A stretch of 64,000 bases of DNA from Parelaphostrongylus tenuis (lineage: Eukaryota > Nematoda > Chromadorea > Rhabditida > Metastrongylidae), in contig JAHQIW010006188.1 of assembly GCA_019055375.1 (NCBI GenBank), positions 110,780 through 174,779 on the forward strand. The letters run 5' to 3'. Of the stretch, positions 22,840-35,999 are shown piece by piece. Each line of letters begins with the position of its first letter. Position 1 is the stretch's first letter. Made by a program: the position numbers and the translations under genes. The notes beneath the pieces are model-generated. The model had not been told where the DNA came from and did no database searches. It saw nothing but the letters and a program-made list of their open reading frames with translations.

Positions 22840-25800
22840 GAAAACGATGTAGACATTGTCCTTCCAATCGACTGTTATACCTCTATAAACATTCATTATG
22901 GTGTGAATCTTTTCGAGATTTATACGCCAATGCTTACGTACGTTGCGGCGGTGTTTTTAGTAGAAGCACTTTATTGTGGTTATGACCATTTTGATCACCC
23001 CATTTCTGCTATGAAGTAGGGTTCAGTGTGTGACGCGTCGCTCTGTTGAAACGGAGACATCGCCGAACGCCGTAAGCCACTGGTGTAATAACCTTGAAAA
23101 GACTTCGCATCTTCTCCGAAATTGTACTAAATGTTCATAGCGGGGCTTAAAAACAGTCGATTGAAAGGATGTCTTCACTTTCACTACCAGCCGTAATTCA
23201 TCGACTGAAAAAATGGTGATAACATAATATCACGTGTTCTTACCATAACGTCTTCCTATCCCTGCTATGACATAGGTTTGATGTTGGGCGTGTGATTCTA
23301 ATAAGGTGAGCGAAACCGCCTGAATGCCCGTGTAGCCACTGGTGTATCAACTTCGAGAAAGCTTTGAACATCCTTTTAGACATTCTCCTTTACATCAATT
23401 GTATTTGAAAGTTTCGTTTTTAGAACTTCTATAAATTCAGAAAGACTTCAGCCTCTTTTCGAGATTCTGTTGCCCCAGTGGCAAACGTACGTTTTGGAAA
23501 ACTCATTAACCTCGCCGGTGCCCCAGCCACCGTGCATATAGTAAGAAAGGACAGGCAATCTCTGAATATATCGAAATTTTGAAAACGAGGGCTTAAGAAA
23601 CAATTAAACAATGGACAATGTCTGTGAGCTCTTTGCCACCACACAATCTCTAAACGTATCGAAGTTTGAGAAACCACGTTCCAGCAGAACAGTCAAAACA
23701 AAAAACAGATTCTTCAAATTCTCTGCCACTTCACGGGACTTGTATCCATTCAAAAAAAGCTGTACAGTTTGGAGGATTTTTTAAAAGCCGAAATGACCTC
23801 GTAATACCAAAGAGGCTAATGTTAACCTCACCTTTGGAGCCATAATAGAAAATATGGAAAACAATTCAACTTTGTCACTTCCCTCGAGCACTTCGCGTCT
23901 GCACCACCTTACTTAAAAACAGTTGAAGTGGTCAGTGAATCTTAGATAGCAATTGATAAATCGTGCTGGCCTTTCTTTCCCATGATGCAGGGCAAAAAGT
24001 CTTACGGCCGATATTTTGTTTTGATACCTGTACAAATGCGATCGTCAGTTTCATATGCTTCATTTCGTCGGATTTATAAATATTACTCAATGTGCACAAC
24101 GATGGGAAGTAATTCCTTTCAAAAGTAATTTACCATTGTGTTTCTTCTGATGACTTCCAAAATCCGTTCTTATTTTGGTCTGTGTTTCACGCATTTTCGC
24201 GTTTGCAGTGAAAGTGGTTCTATCCATAGTTTATACATAACAGTGAGGAAGAATCCTGCTTTTATGAAGATTTATTGCTGTGTGAGAAGAAATCAATCAT
24301 GGCACTACTTCGTGAACTGGGCACATTATTAATAGCTCACATGTTTCGCCTGGTTTTTTGGACACAGCCAATCAGTGAGCATTCTATCGATGAGCTCGCC
24401 GAAAAATCTGCAGAAGATATCCTTATATGTTGGGCCATCATTTGTGTATTTCATGCAAATCATCTGAAAGCATTATATGAGTTCAGTGGAGAAAGCAGAA
24501 ACAAATAAATGTAACAAGTCAGCACCAGTTACTTGGTGGTGGCTTCTGCCCCTAACCGTGTGATGGTGTTTTGAAACTTTACAAAAAGTTTCACAAGGAA
24601 TTATCATCCCAATTCCCTCCTAATATGATAAAAAGTGGGTATTATGGTTTCTTCTAAGTGTGCGAAGTACTGCTTGACAGAATCGAATAAGAAATCTCTC
24701 CAGAGAGTAGATGAAACTGTCACTTGAACTGTGTAGGCCACCATATCCAAAACAGGCTATCAACATGAACGAAAGTTTTGCGAGAGAGACGAGTGGAAAT
24801 TATGCTGCGACAGCACTATCAGTGGAAGCGTTCAATCTAAATATCCAATAATTAATCATCTTTTTGGATTTGTTTGATATGACGCAATTACTTAATGGAT
24901 ATAACGTAGAAACAAGAAGGCAATCGTTGCTGTGACGCACATACCGATTCCTAGGTCGTCATGCACTTCCTTCTCATCACCATCAAACAACTCGATTTTT
25001 GTAATAATCAACTTCTAGTCCTATAATTTTGCTCAACACTTTAAAATCTTCATGAAAATTATGTAAGAACCTTTAGAGCATCTTTAACATTCATTTGACC
25101 AGTTATTGGTTGTACTTCCATGAGGAATGTGTTGCATGCATCGCATCGCTTTGTAGGCACTGCAGATGCCTGAAAAACGTAATGAACAATAAGAATTAGA
25201 AAGAGAGGCCTTCAATGGTGTTGAGGATGCATACTTTATATCATTGTCTCGCGCTACTCACAATATTGTAGTTTCAGTGAAACACATAGTTTCACTGATA
25301 AAACTTCTCCTCAGGATCCATTGTGCCCTACCTTACAAAGTATTGCCCATTTGGTAACAAAATATCTTTTCTGCTTCCAGAAGTATCTAACAACGACCAC
25401 AACACTCCGATTGTAAAGTATATACTATCTCATCTCAGGACAAGAGCCATTTCCAAAACTTCGATGAGCGGAATCCTGACCAATCTACATGCGGAAATCA
25501 GTATTTTTTCACTATGTCGCAAAGCGTTATTGAAATGACGATGAGGAATAATGAGATTGTGAAACGCATCGTGTGCAGTTGTACGTCAAGATGAGGGTTC
25601 GGAAAGCGCTAACAGACAGTCACATGCCAATACGTAAATTCATCATTCTTTATACAAAGCGTTGTTATCCACCTTATAATCTTTTCTACAAAACAGTAGA
25701 GATCGTGGAGTGTCATCCTAGAAAAAAAAAACCTCTGCTTCATTACAGCTCTGTTGCCTCCTTATATACATGCCACCATATTCCTACACTAGATTGATGG

Positions 25801-26435
25801 CGTGCACAGTGGCCATATGCTTTCATCAAATCTAATATAAGTGCGAGTATCGTCAAATAGTTGATTCGTAACTCTTTCTAGGAAAATCACTGAAATATAG
25901 TTATGGGATTGCCTATATCCGGTATACAGAGTAATCAGATAACTAAAGATACCGATTCTAAAACATGTCCAAGATCGTGCGACTAAGTTTTATATTATGA
26001 TGTATACCTGGTTCACTAATGGCAAGGCAATGGCGAGAATAGAGAGCAGTCGAAGTGAAAGAACCATTTTGTAGAATAGCTGTGCACTGCGTTTTACTTG
26101 AGCTTTTTTTAAATGAGTTATCAAAGAAAAGTATCGATTGGTCGATTAGGTCGGCTTTTATCTTATGAGAACGAAATTTGATCAAAGACATCACTGAACA
26201 TTTCAAAGAAGGCTAAGTCACTTTGCGCTGTGGCCTTAAATCACTGAAAGTGCTCTTTTCCGCTGTTTGGACACCGAAAAAACTTCGCTTCTCCGTGATC
26301 AAAATCCGTTTTTAGAACTTAAAAACAGAGCCATTCCTGCAATTTTCAAACTTCCAATGGCTAATCGATAGTTTACACTGAGGATTTCAATATCTCTGAA
26401 TAGCTGTGCTGGAAAGAAATTCTATTTATAAGCGA
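22840..26435. other. No gene recognised; local repeats
   Basis: Two related segments, about 22,960-23,100 and 23,240-23,380 (both ending GCCACTGGTGTA), form a diverged local repeat. An open frame at 24,275-24,508 (77 codons, ending ALYEFSGESRNK) has ordinary protein composition but no family match or splice context. A 10-bp hairpin lies at 25,274-25,298. Nothing else is supported. Confidence 0.4.
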
Positions 26436-26486
26436 TGGTTTGATGTCACAGAAATACCCAATGATACCGAGTGATGTGCAAAACTT

Positions 26487-26553
26487 TGACGTCAATCAGG
26501 ACTAGAACTCGCATTCCTTTTTCCGGGGGCGCGTGCTAACCAAGTGCACGTCT
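26487..26553 (-). repeat. tRNA-like repeat head
   Basis: On the minus strand there is an A-box-like TGCACTTGGTTAGCACGC and a B-box-like GAGTTCTAGTCC at proper spacing. It is flanked on the left by the 'cccaatgataccgagtgatgtgcaaaacttt' module shared with 27,610-27,660 and 27,911-27,940. Confidence 0.55.
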
Positions 26554-26671
26554 ACGCCTGTTTCGCCATTACTCTTCTGCGCTACAACGAACCAATCTGT
26601 CAGCATCCAACCGTCAACGGTTTGGTCTTTTAGTCGATATTAATATTAAACCCACTGACTTTGACAGATAC

Positions 26672-26673
<2 letters not shown>

Positions 26674-26716
<43 letters not shown>
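26674..26716. repeat. (AT)n microsatellite
   Basis: Uninterrupted AT dinucleotides, about 21 units. Confidence 0.97.
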
Positions 26717-26719
<3 letters not shown>

Positions 26720-26754
26720 AAATAAGAATTCTTTTTATACCTTTCGCATCGAAT

Positions 26755-27015
26755 GTTTTCTTAGGACCACGCTCAAATATTTATAGAAAGCAAAACAAAA
26801 TTTGAGTTTGATTTCGAGAAAATACTCGGAACGCGAGGTATGACTTAAAATGATAACAGCCAAGAGCAATCGAGTGTACAACACTTTTCATTCAGTGATA
26901 ATTTCACTTATAGGATCGTCTAAAATGTTTGGCGTCGCCTACTCTTAGAATGGAGTTGGGTCCCCTAGAGATGGTTAGCACAAGACCAAAAGGCCGAAAC
27001 ACATGTATCGGCTCC
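26755..27015 (-). repeat. ACACGTGTTTC family, single half
   Basis: The left end ACCACGCTCAAATATTT (26,767) matches the family's outer end. The minus-orientation core GGCCGAAACACATGTATCGG is near 26,992-27,011. The internal AGCCAAGAGCAATCGAGTGTACA stretch is shared with the copies at 20.1 kb and 31.3 kb. Confidence 0.65.
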
Positions 27016-27061
27016 GAAAATTCTTTTTATTTTTTATTTTGTCTCTTAGAAAAAATGGTGG

Positions 27062-27140
27062 CACAACAGCATCGGTATCCAATGGTTAGAGCACACGAAA
27101 CCGAATAGGTTCAAATGTGGTGGTTCCGCCTGATGCAAAA
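27062..27140 (+). repeat. tRNA-like trace
   Basis: An A-box-like stretch (ATCCAATGGTTAGAGCAC) and GGTTCAAATGTGG at B-box spacing. Decayed. Confidence 0.35.
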
Positions 27141-27604
27141 TTTTTGCGCATCACTCATCATCATTAGATAGAAGATGTGATAGCATTTTCTATCTTGAGG
27201 CCATATTTTTCTATTCTCAACCACAACTGACATTGAAATATGGCAACAACCCGCTATGGAATGCACAAATAAAATATTTGCTATATTAGATTTGAAACTC
27301 GTTTTACGAAGAAATCGTTAGAATGTATTCATTTTAGGTTGTGCTTCAAATGAAGCCCCGACAGCATTGTGATTTAGTTGTTAATTTTCAAACTTTATGG
27401 CTTCAAGCTGCCCACTTTTTCCTTAAAAAAGAAGTACGAAATTTGTGCTGTCTCACCATGTTATGAGTTCTACTCATAGAACTTGCACATTACTGCTTCT
27501 GCTTTTACTAATGAGCTTCCTTTTCTAAGGTCATCACTTAGTAGTAAAGATGGATAAACCAATAGAATGATTGAAAGAAATTCTTCTTATCCAACCATTT
27601 CTGG

Positions 27605-28002
27605 AGCTGGTTTGATGTTACAGATATACCCAGTGATGGAGAGTGATGTGCCAAACTTTCAGACGTTACTCGAATCACATCTCACTTATCCGCAGGCGCG
27701 TGCTCGAACCCCTTGCACTACTGACGCCCATTTTGCACATCACCTTTTTACGCTACAACCACCTGTTTGTCAGCCGCCAACCGTCAACGGCCTGACCCGG
27801 CTAGTCGGAATTGACATTGAACCCAGTCATGCTGATAGATTAAGTACTGATAATCAAATGGAATTCTTTTTATTCAACAGCTTTTGGCGATGTATGATGT
27901 TATAGATATACCCAGTAATGTAGAGTGTTCTGCAAAACTTTCGCGTCAGGCGGATTTGAGTCTCGCCTGACGCGAATGCCATGCACTTCACTCTACATCA
28001 CT
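27605..28002. repeat. tRNA-like repeat with shared tail and strong palindrome
   Basis: A minus-strand tRNA-like head at 27,663-27,730 (TAGTGCAAGGGGTTCGAGCACGC then TGATTCGAGTAACG) adjoins the tail module ATATACCCAGTGATGGAGAG. A second tail copy begins at 27,905. It forms an imperfect palindrome to 28,002 with a perfect 12-bp stem (27,941-27,952 with 27,964-27,975). Confidence 0.6.
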
Positions 28003-28009
28003 GGTGCAT

Positions 28010-28670
28010 TTTTAATGGAATGATTTTAGATTCGGCAAAAATAAAATATTGAGAAGCGCAGTTTCGTGCTTTGTTCAAACAATAAAGTAAGTGAGAAGTG
28101 TGTAAAGAAGCTTCAAGCACTCACACGACTATTGACTAAAACGTCCCAAATGTGGGAGTTATTCTGCATTGGCCCAAATACGCTAACTTAGTACATTATC
28201 ACATTGAAAATAGAAGCGCAAAATAGTGGCGCATTTGTTTATTGCTCAGCAATGAAACTAAAACGAGGCGGAATTGTTTTAACGCGGAAGTACTGTAACA
28301 AGGGCTGTTACACTACGGAAACATATGTTCCATTTTCTCTATCGTTCATGGAAAATTTCTGACACTGTCGATAATTCCAAACTCCACCAAACCGCGCCAT
28401 CAGTTTATCATTCGCAAAGCATACAAAATAAAATCCACTGCGCTTCGAGTCAAGCAGTTTTGCTAAAGTGGTGGAAGTTATCAAAATCCTTTATTTACAT
28501 CACTACTCTAACCACTACTGCAATGTCCACGTACTAAAACAAATATCGTCCGAGGCACTAAATCTTTGCTTAAAATGAGCTATACTCTTCTTCAAAATGT
28601 GATCTCCAAATCATTCTGGACTGAAAGAAGTTCTGAAGCTGGAGAACATTCCATATTAGGTCTTCTCGTA
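28010..28670. other. No gene seen
   Basis: Short open frames only (28,325-28,537; 28,566-28,766, the latter running into the mariner arm). Confidence 0.45.
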
Positions 28671-28671
28671 T

Positions 28672-29410
28672 GTTATGGCACTAAAGCAATAAACACCAAA
28701 TTTACTACTCACAAGCAATCAAAATTACTCAACAACATTATTCAAAGTATGCGTCATCACCCTTAACACGTTTCTGCCATCTCTTAGGCAACAAATCAAT
28801 ACATCTTGATGCAGAGTTTTCTGGGCTTCTTTTGGTAACTAATTTATAACTCCAACGAGGAACTCCAACTCCACGTCCAGACTGATTAGCGACAAAGGGT
28901 ATGTCATCATCTTTCGGGGCGAGACCGAGCCGATTCACTGGGGCTTGCGGCTAGTGGGAGAGATGATCAAAGGTAAGTGTTACTGCGAGTACCTAGACCG
29001 CTGCAAACGAGCATCGAGCGCTGTCACTTCGACGTCACCGGAATCTCATCTCACTTCAAGGCAACGCAAGGTCGTGTCCTCATACTGACAAGGAGGAAGT
29101 TGACCGACTGGACTGGAAGTTACTGCATCATCACCGTACAGCCCTGACTTGTCACCGTATGACTATCACCTTCTTCGGTCTCTGGATAACCTCCTAAGCA
29201 AGAAAAAACTCCGAGACAACAATCATTTTTGCCGATTTTGGCAACTTTCTATGAATCTAAGGATGACGAGTGTATGAGCATGGAACTGATTTGGCTTGAG
29301 TGATGGCAGAAAAGTGTTCAGGCTGATGGTGCATACTTCAGATAGTGTTGTTAGGCAGTTTTGGTCACTTCTGGTAAATGAATTAATGTTCATTGCTCTA
29401 GTGCCGTAAC
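28672..29410. mobile_element. Mariner relic with inverted 3' ends, 739 bp
   Basis: The terminal repeats are GTTATGGCACTAAAGCAAT (28,672) and the complement of GTTACGGCACTAGAGCAAT (29,392-29,410). The minus-strand arm (28,738 to about 28,905) reads CIDLLPKRWQKRVKGDDAYF and a stop. The plus-strand arm (about 28,920-29,345) reads EPIHWGLRLVGEMI, YCEYLDRCKRA, SPYSPDLSPYDYHLLRSLDN (contains the third catalytic Asp), then RWQKCVQADGAYFR and a stop after a frameshift. Two 3' halves therefore face outward and no N-terminus is present. Confidence 0.85.
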
Positions 29411-29415
29411 TTTTG

Positions 29416-31095
29416 AAAAGATCTAATATTTAATCCACAGATGAAAAAGTTAAATAATTATGAATGCAGTTTGCGCAGCTTCTTCTTTGATGCGATAGCA
29501 ACGCTTGCTCAGAAGTATTTTTTTCATAACAGTTGCTGAATGCTTTATAAATCTAGGTTATTAATTAGATTTGACCACTTCTTGTAGAAAGTCATAACTT
29601 ATACTCTTCTAAGGATCCTTGCAAACATGCGCAGGATTGAGTGGAAACGGCAAAGGGTTTGCAAGCGTTGCACGAATAAAATAAGACTTCCTCGTACGAA
29701 ATGAGCAATAATAATTTTTATTTATTTTTCACAAAAGAAAAAAGCTATGAAAACTGGCGGGTTCTTCTATTATTTGTTAGTGAGAATGATGGAGGGCTGA
29801 TGAGCAGTCACTGGCACATTATCAGCTAATGTTACACGCCATATGTTCTTTTCAGAGTAATAAGCAACAGGATGCACCTCGAAGCGAAGTCAGGAAAAAA
29901 AAAACGAAACGACATGGCTTAGCGGTAATACCTCTAAGCAAAGTGTCATCTTTTCTTCCAGTAAGATGCTTGAAGCAACTCAGATTGTGCACAAAAGTCA
30001 CTCCCCTGCAGCCAAAATAAGTTCACCACGTGGTAAATGGACGCCGGAGAGTGTCCATCGTCTGCTTCAATGCTTCTCTTGATTATCAAATGCACTGTAA
30101 TGTAGTTTCTCCCCATCCTCATGGCTTAGATTGATGTGCGTATTCTACAGAAAGCAGCGATCATACTATATAAAAAAAGTTGCTTAACCACGAGGGGACC
30201 ATGTGTACCAAATATAATACACGGTTGTTTGAAGGCTTTTCTCGCTGGATAAAAATTTTCTTCTGAAGATTCTGCACTCATTGATAGCATAGGTGTTTAC
30301 GATTTCATTTCAATATGTTTTATTCCAACGGGGGACTCTGGTACGTTGTAGTAGCAAAAATCAAACTATGTTTCACACATTTTGCTTCAATTGCTTGGCT
30401 GGATCTTCAATATGGCTCTTCACTAAAGATTTATTGCTCATTCGATATCCCGAATCTCAAGGATTTTGACGATGTAATCAGTTTTTTCGCATAGTTATTA
30501 TGTAGGCTGTAAGAGCTAAAAGCGAATCGCATTTAACGTCTAAAGTATTATCCCGCCGCTTGGACGTCATAGGCGGTTTATTGGCAACTATAGGCAAGGT
30601 CTTACCTGAGGGATATCCTGTACATAAAAGATTACATATCACGAATGAACCTTTTGTAAAGATTTTTTTCATTTAAAGAGCGACTACTTGACTTAAAATC
30701 TTCATTTTTCAGCAGTAATACTACATCCTTATAAGAAAATTAAGCAGACTTTCAACCCTTATTGTGGACTTGTATAGCAAACCTTGCAAGTAACATCTTT
30801 TCATTCTTTAGAAGGCATTTATATTTCATTGTAATAGTAAAAATAAAATTTTATTCAATAATCAGGCACGTTTCGCTAGACACAAGCATTCCATTCAGAC
30901 TTTCATCAACCATCCAATGATACAAATCTCAACGATTTCTATGGTATGCTTGATTGATAAGAAAAACACTGCACTGACATAGCTAAAAGAATATTAAGTT
31001 TTGCACTCGGCGCGCATTGCAGCCCACATGTAAATTGCGCCCGCCTGATCAGCACGGTGCCGATTGCAAAACTCAATACTCTTCTAGCTGTCACA
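29416..31095. other. No gene recognised
   Basis: A donor-like CCCTCAG|GTAAGA on the minus strand near 30,605 sits within a 64-codon frame (30,478-30,672), but no coherent exon could be built. There is nothing else to report. Confidence 0.35.
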
Positions 31096-31099
31096 ATAC

Positions 31100-31675
31100 A
31101 CTGAAAGTGTTTTCCTGAGAATACACTCAAAATTATTTATATCTCATAATTAGTATTTGAGCCAGCATGTCATGTTATCTTTTATGGGCTCTTGTACGGC
31201 CCGATACACGTGTTTCGGCTTCAGCCGCGTCAGTCGGACAGGCTCTTCGTCTTTAGCCAATCATCTCAAGAGCCCCTACATCTCCTATAAAGAGTAGGCG
31301 ACGGCGAAGACGATTTGCACAATTGCTGACAAGTGAGAAAGACAGTCAATTGCTCTTGGTTGGTATTTTTGAAAGACTATGCCTTTGTCTCGAGTGTTTT
31401 CTTAACTTTCTCTATCTACTAATTTATTTTACTTGACGGCAATTGTTTAAATTGTTAGTCATCGCCTGCTCTCATTAGGGCATGTAGGGGCCCTCGAGAG
31501 GATTGGCTAAAGACGAAGCCCCTGCCCGACTGGCGACGTTGCGAGGCCAAAACAGTGTATCGGCTGTACAAGAGCCCATAACAGATAACATAGTATGCTG
31601 GCTCAAGTAATAACTATGACATATGATTGATTCTTGAACGTGTTTTTGAGAAAACACTCAAAACAATACAAGCAC
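31100..31675. repeat. ACACGTGTTTC foldback element, most complete copy
   Basis: The outer ends match as inverted repeats (GTTTTCCTGAGAATACACTC at 31,109; GTGTTTTTGAGAAAACACTC at about 31,650). The left half carries TTGAGCCAGCATGTCATG, CCGATACACGTGTTTCGGC (31,201) and CGTCAGTCGGACAGG. The right half carries the same in reverse (CGAGAGGATTGGCTAAAG, CCCGACTGGCGAC, CAGTGTATCGGCTG, CATGCTGGCTCAAG-like). The centre holds CTCTTGGTTGGTATTTTTGAAAG. No coding sequence, so it is non-autonomous. Confidence 0.82.
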
Positions 31676-31759
31676 AGCGTTGGTCTCCAAATCAATAATA
31701 TTTAGTTTAATAACATTGTGAAAATACCAAAGAAATCATGGGATAGCCCTTCAATTGAG

Positions 31760-34081
31760 AAAATCACAGAAAATTCCGAATAAACTATTTTTTGCGTTTT
31801 CCAGACTTTTTGATAAGAACAAATATTTACAAATAGATGTAATTTGCAGTCCCAGGAGAGGTGGGTAAACTGCCCCACTGCATAATCTTCGGCAACACTG
31901 TCACTGCCTTATGCACTGCAGTGCCTGTTGCTATGTGTGATCTAAGCAAGAATGAGAACATCGTGACTGTTCCCTCGCAATCACATATCAATCTCAGGAG
32001 CTCTGAAGGTTTGGACAGCCTCTTCTTCCGTTAAATCGATTCTATATTGGAAGAAAATTTTTTATAGACCACAAATATCGTCATGGCGAATTGGTCGAGA
32101 GATATGTGGCAAAAATGTCGTAAACAGAGCCATTCGAATGTTGGCATGCGGGTCAGTTTGAATCGCACTTCTTCTCGGCATTTGCGACTGTCAGCTAAAA
32201 TGCGAGCTCAGATGTTAAATGTTGTCAGTAAACCATGTAGTTATTTGGTTTTGTCTACTTCAACCTTGCAAACTCTCTAAATCATCAAGCAGCAAGTGAA
32301 CAAAATATGTAAAGGAGTCAACTTTATAGTGCAACGTATAGAACGTGACACTTCCATTAGTCGAATAAAAAACTCAAGAAGTCTGAAAAAGTCTTGCACT
32401 TACAATTGACAGAATGGTCTTGTCCACACAAAGTTCTCGTCATAAATTCAAAAACATAATTGTGATCACACAAGGTCGAGAATAGACTATGTCATTCTCT
32501 GCATCTGCTTGCATGTTCAAACTTTCCATTCTTCATCATCCTTTTGTACTTATCCTCGACGATTATTGTCATGGCATCAAGCCGACTTATTAATGTATCA
32601 AAGCCTTAAAAGTAAATGACTTGTCATAAACATATCTCTTGTTGTGGTTATGTGAAATTGGTCAAATTAATGGTGGTTTCAAACCGTGAATTCGAAAGTC
32701 TTCATTAATCTGAAAATGCCACCACAGTCAACGCATTCTTGCAATGCAATTGAGCGAAAGATGATCAAGAAAAAGCCCTTTCATGATTTTCTATCGAAGA
32801 TCTCAATGCCCGATTTGTATGGGTTGGGGTACACGTTTACTTAATACGAAGACATAAATAGGAGATGAAACCGAGAATAAAACAACGTTGCAAGACTGTC
32901 AAGATCTGCTTCAGCACTTTTTTCATATATAAATGATTATGTCAGAGTGTGTGCGGCCAAAGTTGGTTGCCAAAAACAGCCATCATCATCGCCTGGCTTC
33001 AGTTAACGCTCTATGAACAAACAGCGCGCATTGCTATTTCCGTTATAATCATAAATTGTTCTTCACGGCGCTGTTTTTATATTAGATTCGGTTTTTTATT
33101 CACCCTCGTTCGCCTCCATAACATTGTAATCGTTTATTATGGCCGATCAAAAATGAATAAAATTTTTTTATTTCAGATGGTGCTTCATCCATGTCAAAAA
33201 TAATCTGCACCGCTAACAGAGTGCTCGAAGGGTATCTTGTAGTTTACAATTGACAACACGAAATCTGATTGAAATCGCATGCACTGCGAATGTAAAGCAG
33301 GTGATCCAGTCATGGACTGAAGGAAGTAGTAAGAGTTGGAACACGGAAACACTGACGTGGACTGCAAGAGACTGCTTACGTCTTCTTGGATTACGTCCTA
33401 AAAGTGAGCGGACGTGGTGACTACCGTTATCCATCAAAATCTGCACATATTAGCCGATTTAAGTTTATGTAATCTGCCTCACAAGGGTCACTTTTTACAG
33501 ACACCACTATCATGGTTGATTAATTAACGAGAGCAACGACTGAAAATAGTTAGGAGTCGCACTATCGACGAAGACAAGTTCTTCAAGTATCCTAATAAGT
33601 CAGATATTCTGTGAAAAGATACAGCTGATCGAAAACCGTTTTATTAACGTGGCCAACTTCACATTTATGGCATTGAACAAGTCCAAGCAACGTCTGCTTT
33701 GATTGACTAGGAGTGTACTATGCGCTGGCTGAGTTCAAGTTCCCATAATGTGCAAAGCTATAGGTCTACGGCGCAAAGCCCAAATAACGATCAGTAAATC
33801 GTTCCTAAACCATTTAAGCTGGCGACTACTTATAATAAAGGCTTGGAGACGCCCTATTATGGCCACACCAGATTCCAGAGGACATTTATTAGATTAGCAT
33901 CTAACAACAATCGTGAAATGAATGAAACAATTTCAAAACATTATTTTGAGCCACAAACAAGTTTGTATACTGTAGTAGAAGATGTGTGTATGAGATGAGG
34001 TGAATTTATGAAGTTGTTAACATGTACACAAGCTGTGAAGTCTGGTCGCGCAAAAAAGCTCTAGTACTGTTTCATTTATCT
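31760..34081. repeat. 2.3-kb repeat unit, copy 1
   Basis: It is collinear with 37,933-40,143. Anchors: 31,905 with 38,070 (TCTTCGGCAACACTGTCAC), 32,083 with 38,270, 32,940 with 39,110, 33,175 with 39,350, 34,040 with 40,090. Diverged with many indels. No open frame is kept in both. At the left end a further diverged relative lies at about 1,500-1,895. Confidence 0.9.
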
Positions 34082-34084
34082 TTC

Positions 34085-34290
34085 AAAATCAACGGTCAAC
34101 AAGAAAATCGTCTTCGCTTTGCTGATGATATCGCCTCTTAGCATCAATCATAAGCTAGGCGAAGCGTTCAATGACTGGTCTTCGACTGAATCCAGAGAAA
34201 ACATTCATGAGGAGCATATGGATTTGAACGCCCCATTTCACTCAACGAAACGAACCTTTGCAATGTGCATTCAGGACCCGCAAATTATCA
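34085..34290 (+). mobile_element. RTE reverse-transcriptase scrap
   Basis: Plus-strand residues VNGQQ, LRFADDIA (the catalytic FADD motif C region), then after frameshifts LRLNPEKTFMR and ISLNETNL match the RTE order 'VDGRQ..LRFADDI..LQLN..KTMFMR..FTLNGT'. It is severely decayed and belongs to a different subfamily from the two large fragments. Confidence 0.75.
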
Positions 34291-34294
34291 AGTA

Positions 34295-35050
34295 AAATCT
34301 CTATTTCCATAGAAGCGCGTAATGAAACATCTCCGTCTCACGCGTGGCGCACGGCCTTTGCTCGAAAGCGGAACAACTGGCTGTCAACGAGTTAACCTTT
34401 TGAGGACCATGCGGTGCGTTTCATACAGTGGCGACCGACCTCAAATCTCCTCTTAGCTACTGCGGTGGGCGGCATGCCCCGTGAGAAAGGCTATGCATCT
34501 CGTGAGAAAACATAACCAGACAGCGTACATGTTCTGTCAGCGTGTATTTCCACGAGGCACCAGCGCATCTGGAGACCTGTGGGACGATGGATGCGACGAG
34601 ACGAATTCAGGTTCTGAGGGAACATTATCATCATCATATGATAGATAATCTTAGTAAAAAGAACGTCATTTCTTCCATATTCCATTTATAGCTCTTATCT
34701 TTTAACGAGAAAATCACATCGCTATGTAATGAACAATCTTTTCAGCTGGCTTATAGCATTTGTTTTTACTTTAGCCGATTTTCTTGTAGTCATTCAGTAG
34801 CTAAGAAAATGCCGATTCTCGGACTAAGCTGGATTTCTGGATAGACCTTCACAAAGCGATTTACTAATGGAAAAGATTAAAGTTATGCCCTAGAAGTGCA
34901 TTGTTATCACTTCACCGCAGATTTTTAGTATTTTATTTGGTTAACTTCGATTATGAAGGAACTTCACCTTTACGAAAAGGTAGAATCTAGTGAACAGATT
35001 TTCATGAGTTTTAAGTGAAAATATCGCTCATTAACCCACTTTTAATGAGA
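34295..35050. other. No gene recognised
   Basis: A somewhat GC-richer stretch (34,310-34,620) without an open frame. It could be further LINE-derived sequence, but I cannot show that. Confidence 0.35.
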
Positions 35051-35055
35051 GCAGA

Positions 35056-35115
35056 ACACGTGGCGCAGTGGTGAGGTGCTTTGCATTGCACACGAGATCG
35101 GTGGCTCAATCCAGC
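35056..35115 (+). repeat. tRNA-like repeat head
   Basis: GTGGCGCAGTGGTGAGGTGC (A-box-like) and GATCGGTGGCTCAATCC (B-box-like). Same family as 18,431-18,495. Confidence 0.55.
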
Positions 35116-35119
35116 GTTC

Positions 35120-35995
35120 AACAGACCAGGGAGTCTCTCATGTACTGATAGGACTTCCAAAGCCGCCTACGCGTGGTCTCATAGAAGCTGCTTGTAGAGG
35201 TGAGAACTGGACGAGGTACAGGAAATTTTTCTCGCGAGCAAAGTGAACTAAAAGGAGAAAGTAGAGCATGTGAAGTGTCAATTTTCTCACGATCTCAGTC
35301 ATCTTCTATAGCAGCGTCGCCTCGTACCGTGGTAATGAAGGTGCTCGTAGGGACGCGAATCCGCACAGAAACGCAGATGACGATCTCTATGAGTGCCGCG
35401 TAAGCTACGGCGCGACTCTGTTTATTGACTCCTCAAAGGGTTAAAGAAATCTGCAGAATAAATAGAAATGGTATGGTATAGTGCTTCGAGGTTCTCAAGA
35501 TGGACTCGCCAAAACGTCGGCGCACTTAAGCAGCTTGTGAAGGTGCGCAATATACACGTCCAAACGATTGTGCCACTGATCACTTCGGTCACTCAAATGC
35601 AAAATGTGACCGCACATGGTGTGCGTCGCTGGTCCAGTTTTCTTACCTTCATTGAAAGTAAAATCTCATGTAGGCTTTGAGAAAAACGTTCATATTGCAC
35701 TTTACAGACTGATCTAATCTAAGAAAGTCAACTGCGATAAGATTTAGTTATGGAGGTGCGCCTATTACCATCCTCTGCATCTTATTTCCTACAAAGAAAT
35801 TAATCTGAACAATTGTTTCCAACAAAAATGTCAGAGCTTCTGGATAAGATTGTGAGACGGAAAGCATTGGTGATCATCCTCTCGATTTATTTTCTAAAAT
35901 TGAGTAAAACGTTCTGTGAATTATCTGAAATTTTGTTTTAAGCGCGAATTAACACAAAAAACAATATTAACTATTCTTCAAACTACTGACCATCA
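35120..35995. other. No gene recognised
   Basis: Short open frames at 35,200-35,403 and 35,468-35,680 lack any recognisable motif. Confidence 0.4.
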
Positions 35996-35999
35996 CAGT

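Noticed and set aside
25274..25298. 10-bp hairpin (TCAGTGAAAC with its complement)
   Set aside because: It is isolated, with no paralogue to test conservation. Such stems are expected by chance in a window of this length.
26674..26716. Possible origin or regulatory AT element
   Set aside because: It is a plain AT dinucleotide microsatellite, like that at 59,133-59,174.
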